A stretch of 64,000 nucleotides of DNA. It comes from JADJPO01 sp963750395 (GTDB lineage Bacteria; Actinomycetota; Actinomycetes; Actinomycetales; Kineosporiaceae). The stretch is from positions 186,001 to 250,000 of the forward strand of contig CAVVQM010000006.1 of NCBI GenBank assembly GCA_963750395.1, written 5' to 3'. Shown one piece after another: positions 54,589 to 61,943 of the stretch; positions within the stretch are counted from its first letter, which is position 1, and each line of letters opens with the position of its first letter. The translations under genes were made by a program, and so were the position numbers. The notes under the pieces were generated by a model. The model searched no databases, had not been told where the DNA came from, and saw nothing but the letters and a program-made list of their open reading frames with translations.

Positions 54589-54621
54589 AAGCAGGTGCGC
54601 TACCAATTGCGCCACGTCCCC
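54549..54621 (-). tRNA. tRNA-Ala (anticodon TGC)
   Basis: A 73-nt cloverleaf: the acceptor stem GGGGACG pairs with CGTCTCC, with discriminator A. The D-arm contains AATTGGTAGCGC. The anticodon stem CCTGC/GCAGG closes the loop TTTGCAA, and the T-arm is GTGGGTTCGAGTCCCAT. CCA is not encoded. Its 3' half is duplicated at copies 1 and 2 of the flanking repeat. Confidence 0.96.
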
Positions 54622-54778
54622 GGGAGCACGCGCCGACCGCAGCCGGCGGACCGCCCGGTCAAGCGTACGGCGTGCGGGCCCGCCCGGAGAAACGCGCGAT
54701 AGCGCCGCCCGGCGAGCGGTCGGCCCGTTCGTCGATGGTCCCCGGCGGGCGGGCGCGGGCCGTGCCACCATCGCCCCC

Positions 54779-56578
54779 ATGGCCGACACTCTGCCCCCCG
54801 AGGTCCTGGACGACCTCGTCGATCTGCTCGTCTCCTGCCCGGCGTTCGTCGGCGTCGATCGTGGCCGCCTCTCGCCCCTGGCACACCAGGCGCAGATCGC
54901 CTACGTCGCCGCGGCGGAGAAGCCGCTGACCCGCGCTCTGGTGGTGCAGCGCGGCGCGCTCATGGTGCGCGACCAGCAGGGCCGCTCGGTCGACATGGTC
55001 GCCGAGGGCGAGTTCGCGTCCCCCGCCGCCGACGAGAAGGTCGAACCTGTCGAGTCCGCCCTGGTGGCCTGGTTGCCCGAACGGGCCCTCGACCTCGCCT
55101 GGTCGGTGCCGGCGTCCGAACTACCCGCCCGGGCGATCAGCCCGCACCAGTCCCGGATCGACCTGCAGACCGCCGCGGTGCGCACCGTGATGCGCGAGCC
55201 CGCGAGGGTGGCCTCCACCGACGAGACGGCGTGCGCCGTCGCCGCCCGGATGACCGAGAACCGCGTCTCCTCGATCATCGTCCGGGACGGCGACCGGATG
55301 GGCATCGTGACGGACCGGGACCTGCGCAGCCGGCTCGTGGCCCCCTGCCGCCCGGGCGACACCCCGATCGGGGAGGTGACCACGTTCCCGGTGCGGACCG
55401 TGGACGCCGACACCCCGATCTTCGAGGCGCTGATCGACATGCTGACGCACGGCGTCCACCACCTGCCGGTGATCGAGGACGACAGGCTCGTCGGCGTGGT
55501 CAGCTCCAACGACCTGCTCGAACTCGGCTCGCGCAACCCGCTCTACCTGCGCGCGGCCATCGACCGCGCGACCGACGTGGACGCCATCGTCGCCGCCCAC
55601 GCCGACCTGCCGGAGAGCGTCGGTGCCCTGCTCAGCTCCGGCACCTCACCGCGCGATGTCGCCCGGGTCATCGCGACCGTCACCGACCGCATCCAGCGCC
55701 GGCTGCTCGTGCTCGCCCAGGCCGAGCTCGGCGAGGCCCCCACCCCCTACGGCTGGATCGCCTTCGGCAGCCAGGGACGGCGGGAGCAGACCCTGTACAG
55801 CGACCAGGACCACGGTCTGTTGCTGCCCGACGGGATCGGGTCCGATCCGCAGGCCCTGGAGTACTACGAGCGTCTCGGGGTCTGGATGGTCGATGCCCTC
55901 GAACGATGCGGCTACGCCCGCTGCGACGGCAACGTCATGGCGAGCAACGAGCGCTGGCGCCGCAGCGCCACGGGATGGGCGAGTGCGTTCGCGTCGTGGA
56001 TCTCCCGCCCCACCGAGGCGCACCTGCTCGAATCGACCATCGCCTTCGACCTGCGCACGGTCTCCGGCGAGCTGCAGGTCCGCGAGCTGCTGCAGCCCAC
56101 CATCGCCCAGGCCGCCGACAACGCGCTGTTCCTGGCCCGGCTGGCCCGCGACGCCGTCCGGCATCGCCCGCCGATCGGCTTCCTCGGACGCTTCTCCGTC
56201 CACCGCTCCGGCGAGCACGAGGGCACCCTCGACATCAAGGCCGGCGCGATGCTGCCGATCACCGACATCGCCCGGCTGCTGACCCTGGCCCGGGGCGGTC
56301 CCGAGATCTCCACCGACTCCCGCCTCGCCGCCGCGATAGCCGATCATCAGATCTCCGAGGAGCTCGGCGCCACGATCCGCTCGGGTTACGCGCTGGCCAT
56401 CGGGGTACGCCTTCGCCACCACCTCGACCAGTACCGCCGCGGCGTGCCCCAGGACAACTGGGTGCAACCGGATGCCCTGGAACCGTTGACCCGGTCCCAG
56501 TTGCGCGAGACGTTCAAGGCGATCCGTACCGTGCAGAGCAACCTCGAGGTGCGCTACCGGGTGGGAATGTTGGGATGA
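54779..56578 (+). CDS. DUF294-type CBS-domain nucleotidyltransferase
   Basis: A 599-residue cytosolic protein. Residues 1-115 resemble a cyclic-nucleotide-binding-like N-terminal domain. Two CBS repeats follow at about 135-260 (VRTVMREPARVASTDETACA, VGVVSSNDLLEL). A DUF294 nucleotidyltransferase core spans about 300-440 (WIAFGSQGRREQTLYSDQDH, with the GS and Asp residues), then a helical C-terminal domain. Relatives include GlnD-like regulatory proteins. The ligand and target are unknown. The ATG at 54779 is the family start. It lies next to the tRNA and is coupled loosely to the exonuclease gene. Confidence 0.85.
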   Translation: MADTLPPEVLDDLVDLLVSCPAFVGVDRGRLSPLAHQAQIAYVAAAEKPLTRALVVQRGALMVRDQQGRSVDMVAEGEFASPAADEKVEPVESALVAWLPERALDLAWSVPASELPARAISPHQSRIDLQTAAVRTVMREPARVASTDETACAVAARMTENRVSSIIVRDGDRMGIVTDRDLRSRLVAPCRPGDTPIGEVTTFPVRTVDADTPIFEALIDMLTHGVHHLPVIEDDRLVGVVSSNDLLELGSRNPLYLRAAIDRATDVDAIVAAHADLPESVGALLSSGTSPRDVARVIATVTDRIQRRLLVLAQAELGEAPTPYGWIAFGSQGRREQTLYSDQDHGLLLPDGIGSDPQALEYYERLGVWMVDALERCGYARCDGNVMASNERWRRSATGWASAFASWISRPTEAHLLESTIAFDLRTVSGELQVRELLQPTIAQAADNALFLARLARDAVRHRPPIGFLGRFSVHRSGEHEGTLDIKAGAMLPITDIARLLTLARGGPEISTDSRLAAAIADHQISEELGATIRSGYALAIGVRLRHHLDQYRRGVPQDNWVQPDALEPLTRSQLRETFKAIRTVQSNLEVRYRVGMLG

Positions 56579-56594
56579 TCGGCCGAGATCGACG

Positions 56595-57197
56595 ATGAGC
56601 CCGCTCTGGCGGCGCGCGAGAGATCGGCGCGGCTGGCGGGACGTCGAGTTCCTCGTCCTCGACTTCGAGACCACCTCGCCCGACTCCCGCACGGCCGAAC
56701 CGCTCTCCGTCGGCTGGATCACGGTCGCCGACGGCCGCGTGCAGTGCAACGCCGCGAACTACCTGCTGATCGACCACCGCGGCGAGGTCCCCGAATCGTC
56801 GATGCGCATCCACGGCCTGCTGCCCGAACACCTGCGGGAGGGTCACCATCTGGACGACGTGGCGGCGCGGCTGCGCGAGGCGGCCTCGGGCCGGTTCATG
56901 GTCGCCCACGGAGCCTTCCTGGAGGGCGCCCTCCTGACCCGCCTCGGCGTCCCGCACGCCGGGGCCATCGACACCATGGCCATGGTCCGTCGCCTCGACG
57001 ACCGGTTCGGTCAGCCGAACGCCGACGCGCGCCTGCCCGGGGCCGCCCAGCGGCACGGCATCCCCCCGATGCACTCCCACCACGCCTTCGCGGACGCCCT
57101 CACCACGGCCCTGCTCCTGATCACCCTGGCCGGGGAGCTCGAGGTGAAGCGCGGGCGCTGCCACGTCGACGACCTGGTCAAGCTCGGCCGGTTCTGA
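56595..57197 (+). CDS. DnaQ-like 3'-5' exonuclease
   Basis: A 200-residue DEDDh exonuclease. Exo I is FLVLDFETTSPDS with Asp and Glu, Exo II is FMVAHGAFLEGALL, where the usual Asp is changed to Gly-Ala-Phe-Leu-Glu, and Exo III is HHAFADALTTALL with His and Asp. It is similar to the exonucleases found next to DUF294 proteins, and the two start 17 bases apart in the same direction. It would trim DNA or RNA 3' ends in a metal-dependent way. A strong hairpin follows the stop. Confidence 0.83.
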   Translation: MSPLWRRARDRRGWRDVEFLVLDFETTSPDSRTAEPLSVGWITVADGRVQCNAANYLLIDHRGEVPESSMRIHGLLPEHLREGHHLDDVAARLREAASGRFMVAHGAFLEGALLTRLGVPHAGAIDTMAMVRRLDDRFGQPNADARLPGAAQRHGIPPMHSHHAFADALTTALLLITLAGELEVKRGRCHVDDLVKLGRF

Positions 57198-57204
57198 CAG
57201 CACA

Positions 57205-57245
57205 GGGTGCCGTTCTCCCCCTCTGTCGGGGGGAGAACGGCACCC
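57205..57245. terminator. Perfect 17-bp-stem hairpin after exonuclease gene
   Basis: The arm GGGTGCCGTTCTCCCCC (57205-57221), a 7-base loop and an exact complement (57229-57245). It is the same family as the hairpins at 32062 and 39843, with T-to-C and A-to-G changes that keep pairing. It separates the converging exonuclease and DLW-39 genes. Confidence 0.8.
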
Positions 57246-57260
57246 GTTGTCTGCGGTGCT

Positions 57261-57378
57261 TCAGCGCGCGGGGTCGGTGACCTCGGCCCAGAGCGCCTGC
57301 TCTGCCTTGTCGGACTGCACCTTGCGCCACACGGCGAATCCCGCGGCGGCGACAAGCGGCGGCGATGATCTTCTTCAC
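57261..57378 (-). CDS. DLW-39 family mini-protein, one extra base
   Basis: A very short gene of about 38 codons. The start is MKKIIAAA; after one extra base near 57353 the rest reads GFAVWRKVQSDKAEQALWAE and ends VTDPAR. This matches the DLW-39 family, small one-helix proteins conserved near the replication origin of many actinobacteria, with tRNA-Ile and tRNA-Ala close by. Length 118 equals 39 codons plus one base. Sequence error is likely. Function unknown. Confidence 0.75.
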
Positions 57379-57479
57379 GACGACTCCCTGCTCGGTGGCG
57401 GTGGCACGCGTGGTCGTGCCCACCCGGCTCTCGCACCGTACCCAACGTGAACTCGTTCGGCACCGGCAGCCGGCGGCTT

Positions 57480-57518
57480 GACCATCCCCGCCGACCATCC
57501 CCGCCGACCATCCCCGCC
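57480..57518. repeat. Three tandem copies of a 13-bp unit
   Basis: The unit GACCATCCCCGCC is repeated three times, followed by a partial fourth (GAACATCC), in the gap between the DLW-39 and glycosidase genes. Confidence 0.85.
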
Positions 57519-57616
57519 GAACATCCAGCGGCCCCGGCACAGACCCGAGACGTTCCCCCGAATGGGTCAAGACCTCCCGGCCCGCCACCGAAGTGTGCAG
57601 GGTGCAGCCGAAAACC

Positions 57617-59732
57617 ATGCAGATCACCGGGGCGGCAGTCATCTCGGCCATGGCCGTGGCCGCGCTGGCCATCCCCACGACGTCCGCGACGTCGACACCC
57701 CAGGCGCCGACGCCCAGCGCGTCGGCGAGCCGGGCCGGGATCGACCGGTCCTCCTCGTGGGCGCCCGCACCCAACCGCAGCACGGGCCTGTCCACACTGG
57801 CCGTCACGGACGCGCACGGGCTGAGGCTGCGCACCGCCGGCGGCGTGCGCGACTTCGTCGCCGGGGTCGACGTCGGCGCGACCACCCCGGGCCACCTGCC
57901 CGGCGAACTGGCCATCTCGGTCGGCGGAGTACCGCCGCTGGTTCGAGCAGATGGGCTCGCTCGGCATCCGGGCGCTGCGCATCTACACGATCCACCCGCC
58001 GACCTTCTACCGCGAGTTGCTCGCCTACAACCAGGCGCATCCCGCGGCGCCGCTGTATCTGATGCAGGGCGTGTACCTGACCGACGAGACCGCACTGCTC
58101 GCAGGCGGCACGCTCTACGACCAGAAGGTGGACGACGACTTCGCCGCCGAGGTGGCCGACGCCACCCTCGCCGTCCGGGGCGCCCTGCACCGGGACGAGA
58201 GCCCGGGTCGCGCCTTCGGGGACTGGGACGCGGACGTGAGCCAGTGGGTGCTCGGGTGGGTCATCGGCGTCGAGTGGGATCCCGAGGCGACCCTGCGCAC
58301 CGATCAGGAGCACGCCGACGCACCGGCGATCGAGGGCCAGTTCTTCCGGTCCACGAAGGAGGCCACCCCCAGTGAGCGCTGGATGGCCAAGCACATGAAC
58401 GCCCTCGCCGAGATCCAGGCCCGCAACGGGTACTCGATGCCGATCGCGTTCGTGAACTGGCCGACCACCGACCCGCTGTCCCATCCCGACGAGCCGCACC
58501 CGGCAGAGGACCTGGTCGGGATCGACGCCAACCACGTGCAGCCCACCGGGGCCTGGCCGGGCGGCACCTTCGCCAGCTACCACGCCTACCCGTACTACCC
58601 CGACTTCCTGCGCTACGAGAAGGGCCTGCGGACGACCGTCGTCGACGGCCGTGCCGACCCCTACGCGGGCTATCTCGCGGCGCTGAAGAAGCACCACCCC
58701 GACATGCCCGTGATGATCACCGAGCTCGGGGTGCCCTCGGCGATGGGGTCGGCCCACAACGGCACCCTCGGCCGCGACCAGGGCGGGCACCGCGAGCAGG
58801 ACGCGATGGCGATCAACGCCTCCCTGCTGCGCACCGTGAAGGACCAGGGTCTGGCCGGGGCGTTCCTGTTCAGCTGGTCCGACGAGTGGTTCAAGTTCAC
58901 CTGGAACACGGTGGAGCACCAGGTCCCCGCCGAGAACCGCGCACGGTGGCACGACCCGTTGACCAACGAGCAGTACTTCGGCCTGCTGGCCCACGACTCA
59001 CAGCCCCTGGACGGCGCCCACCACGTCGTCACGCCCGACGACGACTCCGGCGTCGCCCGGGTCCAGCTGGACGCCGACGCGTCCTACCTCTACCTCGACG
59101 TCACCTACGGCTCCTCGAGCCAGACCGTGCCCGCCACGTCCGAGCTGGTCGTGGGGGTGGACACCGTTCCGGGCGGTGCACCCACGGCCGATTCCAACGG
59201 CGAGGTGGACGCCGCGGACTACCGGATCGAGGTCGACCCGACGGCGTCCGTCGCGCGGGCCACGGTCCGCAGCGCCCTGGCTCCGGCCCGATGGGACACC
59301 TGGGAGGACCTGCCCGAGTCCGGCCGGCCGTGGCAGCTGTTCCGGCTCGTCACGAACCGGTCCTATGCCGGGGTGGACACCTCCACCCTCGAGACCCAGG
59401 ACGTCGGCGTGCTGCGCCGCGGCACCTGGCAGGCCGACTCCGCCCAGCCGGACAGCCTGGCCACCTGGCAGACCGCCGGCGACACCGTGAAGATGCGGAT
59501 CCCGTGGTCGATGATCGGCATCGCCGACCCCTCCACGCGGATGGCACTCGGTGAGGGCGCGGACCCGAACGCGACCCCGATCGACCGGATCACCCTGAGC
59601 CTGGCCGTGGGCGGGCAGTCGCCCACGACGCTGCCCTACACGTGGCCGACCTGGACCGAGATCGGCTACTCCGAGCGCCTGAAGAGCGGGATCGACGTGG
59701 TGGCCCAGACCTTCCGCGAACTGAACGACTGA
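57617..59732 (+). CDS. Secreted glycosidase-like TIM-barrel protein, one frame change
   Basis: A secreted protein of about 705 residues. The signal peptide begins at the ATG at 57617 (AAVISAMAVAALAIPTTSAT). The catalytic-type TIM barrel starts in one frame (VAGVDVGATTPGHLPGELAI) and continues in another from about 57920 (YRRWFEQMGSLGIRALRIYT). A candidate acid/base is the Glu in WVIGVEWDPE, and a candidate nucleophile is the Glu in MITELGVPS, the layout of GH2/GH5-type enzymes. The C-terminal 200 residues are beta-rich (carbohydrate-binding type). Substrate unknown. One indel near 57920 would restore the frame. Confidence 0.65.
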
Positions 59733-59751
59733 CGAGCCCCGGTCGAACGCC

Positions 59752-61053
59752 CTATCGAAGGGCCTGCCGCTCGCTCTGTGGGTCGTCGCGCGGCTCGCCC
59801 TGCCGGTCGTCGCGCGGCCGGTCGCGCCGACGATCGCGCGGCCGGGGCACCCGCCCCGGGGCGAGAAGCCTGAGGTGCTGCAACTGGATCCGTGGCACGA
59901 CGCCGTCGCGGATCTCCGCCCGCAGGCGCGCGCGCTGCTCCAGGTCGAGCTGGTCGATGATCTGCTCGACCGCGGACAGGATCGACCCGCGGAGCAGCCA
60001 CAGGGCGGGCCGGGAGCGAGCGTCGACGAACATCAGCTCGGTCAGGAACGCCCTGGCCTCATGCAGCGACTCCAGGCTCTCGGTCAGGCTTCGTTCGATC
60101 TCGGCCTCCTGGTCCTGGGCCTCGGCCTGCACCAACTCACCGAACGTGCCGATGCACTGGCCGAGCCAGGTCAGCACCACCGAGAACGCCTCGCGGATCT
60201 CCTCGCCGTAGCCGTCGTCGTCCGTCGGGCTGGACGGGGCCTCACGCAGCATGCGCTCGAACAACAGGCGGACGGCCTCCAGCGAGGACTCGAGGGTGTG
60301 CAGACCGGTGCGCAGCACCGGTTCCACGGACGGCGTCCGCAGCGCCCGAGGGTTCAGCACCCGCCGCTCGCGGACCATCTGGACCCCTTCACGGGCCGGG
60401 CCGACCCGTGCGGTGGCCACCGCGGTCGCGGCCCGCCATCGCTCGACCTCGGCGACGGTCACCGGGCCGGTCATCAGGGACAGGCCGGCCTGGATCAGGG
60501 CGTCGGCGGTGGTCGTGGCGAGATCGCGGACACGGCGGGTCGCGACCCGGTTGGGGACCCGGCGAGGGACGAGCAGCGACAGGGCGATCCCGGTGCCCGC
60601 CCCGATCAGCGTGGTCAGGATGCGCGTCTGCGCGGCGATGGCCAGATGGGCGACACCGAGGATGAGCATGGCGCTGATCGGGGTCTCCAACGCCTGCTCA
60701 CCCAGCCGGAACACCTGGGCGAGGATCAGCGCGAGCGCGATGACCAGACCGAGGGACCACCAGGTCAGCCCGACCACGGCGGACATCGCGATCGCGATGA
60801 ACACCCCGGTCAGCACCGCCCCCACCCGGACCAGGCCCATCCTGATCGTCGAGTAGGCGGATGCCTGCACGACCAGGACCGCGGTCAGGGCACAGGTCAG
60901 GTCGATCGGGCCGTCGGTCACCGCCCCGGTGATGGCGTACGAGATCACGCCGGCCAGGGTGAGTCTGCCGATATGAGTGAGGGTGGGCAGGGACTGACGC
61001 AGCGCTTGTATCCGAGACACCCGCCAGCCCCCCACCGCTGCGGGACGGATCAC
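59752..61053 (-). CDS. FUSC/aromatic-acid-exporter-like membrane protein
   Basis: A 433-residue inner-membrane protein with six helices in the first 170 residues (LTLAGVISYAITGAVTDGP, ALTAVLVVQASAYSTIRMGL, then VGAVLTGVFIAIAMSAVVGL). A long helical cytosolic part follows, ending in an Arg/Asp-rich tail. The layout matches the FUSC/ArAE family of exporters for aromatic acids and similar anions. No partner subunit is present. A GTG 11 codons into the frame is an alternative start. It is the third gene of a three-gene leftward run of membrane proteins. Confidence 0.8.
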   Translation of the reverse strand: MIRPAAVGGWRVSRIQALRQSLPTLTHIGRLTLAGVISYAITGAVTDGPIDLTCALTAVLVVQASAYSTIRMGLVRVGAVLTGVFIAIAMSAVVGLTWWSLGLVIALALILAQVFRLGEQALETPISAMLILGVAHLAIAAQTRILTTLIGAGTGIALSLLVPRRVPNRVATRRVRDLATTTADALIQAGLSLMTGPVTVAEVERWRAATAVATARVGPAREGVQMVRERRVLNPRALRTPSVEPVLRTGLHTLESSLEAVRLLFERMLREAPSSPTDDDGYGEEIREAFSVVLTWLGQCIGTFGELVQAEAQDQEAEIERSLTESLESLHEARAFLTELMFVDARSRPALWLLRGSILSAVEQIIDQLDLEQRARLRAEIRDGVVPRIQLQHLRLLAPGRVPRPRDRRRDRPRDDRQGEPRDDPQSERQALR

Positions 61054-61056
61054 CCC

Positions 61057-61521
61057 TCAAGAATCGGGGGTCGGCGCCCCAGACTCCAACTCCTGGGCCT
61101 GTTCGTTCCGACACACTGTGCGGCGCAGGTAGCCGAGCCCGAGGATCGGCAGCACCAGTGGGACGAACAGGTAGCCCTGCCCATAGTTCGACCACACGGT
61201 GGAATCAGGGAAGGCGGAGGCATCCACCAGACTCAGCGTCCCGACCGTGAGCACCCCGGCCAGTTCGAAGCCGCAGGCGCCCCAGGCGAGACGACGCCAG
61301 ACGGGCCCGCCCCGGGCGATCGCCACCGTGGCCACCACGTAGACCAGCGCAGCCACCGCCGACAGCGTGTAGGCCAGAGGCGCCTCGTCGAAGCGGGTGG
61401 CGATCTGCACCCCGGCCCGCGACGTCGCGGCCATCGCGAACAGCGCGTAGAGCGCGACCAGCAACCGACCGAGCCCGCTCGCCCGCCCGCCGTGGTCGAC
61501 CTGCCCGGCGCCCTCAGACAC
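61057..61521 (-). CDS. Four-helix membrane protein
   Basis: A 154-residue integral membrane protein with helices near residues 18-35, 50-68, 78-98 and 118-132. A conserved-looking loop-helix WSNYGQGYLFVPLVLPILGL recurs in uncharacterised actinobacterial membrane proteins. It starts at a GTG that overlaps the stop of the gene upstream and ends 4 bases before the FUSC gene start, so the three form an operon. Function unknown. Confidence 0.7.
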   Translation of the reverse strand: MSEGAGQVDHGGRASGLGRLLVALYALFAMAATSRAGVQIATRFDEAPLAYTLSAVAALVYVVATVAIARGGPVWRRLAWGACGFELAGVLTVGTLSLVDASAFPDSTVWSNYGQGYLFVPLVLPILGLGYLRRTVCRNEQAQELESGAPTPDS

Positions 61522-61877
61522 CGGCGTTCCACAGCTGCGTCACCCGGACGATCATCACGGCCAGCCCGAGACACCCCAGGGTGAGCACGAGCACGCTCGG
61601 CCGGGACTCGCTCCGCCAGCGACCACAGCGCCGCCACCGGGAGCACGAGCAGGGCACCGACCAGGTAGGCCAGGAACACCACCGTCTCGGGGGGCCCCTC
61701 GCCCCGGACGACCGCCACGACGCCGATCGCCAGTTGGACGACGAGCAGGATCTCGACCGTGGCCGCGACCAGCAGGTGGGCGCGGCCGACGGCGCGGTTC
61801 CGGGCGGCGGTCAGCGCCGTCCAGCCGGCCAGCAGCAGGAGGGCGCCGATGACGACGGCCGTGAGCGGAGGGTTCAT
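61514..61877 (-). CDS. Three-helix membrane protein, one extra base
   Basis: A protein of about 120 residues with four hydrophobic segments (LTAVVIGALLLLAGWTALTA, LLVAATVEILLVVQLAIGVV, VVFLAYLVGALLVLPVAALW, and a last one in another frame, VLVLTLGCLGLAVMIVRVTQ). An extra C near 61607 (GCGGAG-C-GAGTCC) breaks the frame; the restored stop is at 61514, overlapping the next start. Length 364 equals 121 codons plus one base. It heads the three-gene membrane operon and is divergent from malQ. Function unknown. Confidence 0.65.
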
Positions 61878-61943
61878 CGTGGGGAAGGCTATCCGCCCCC
61901 GATCGTGGTGAGCGGGGCCACTGCGGGATGCCAAGGTTGTCCC

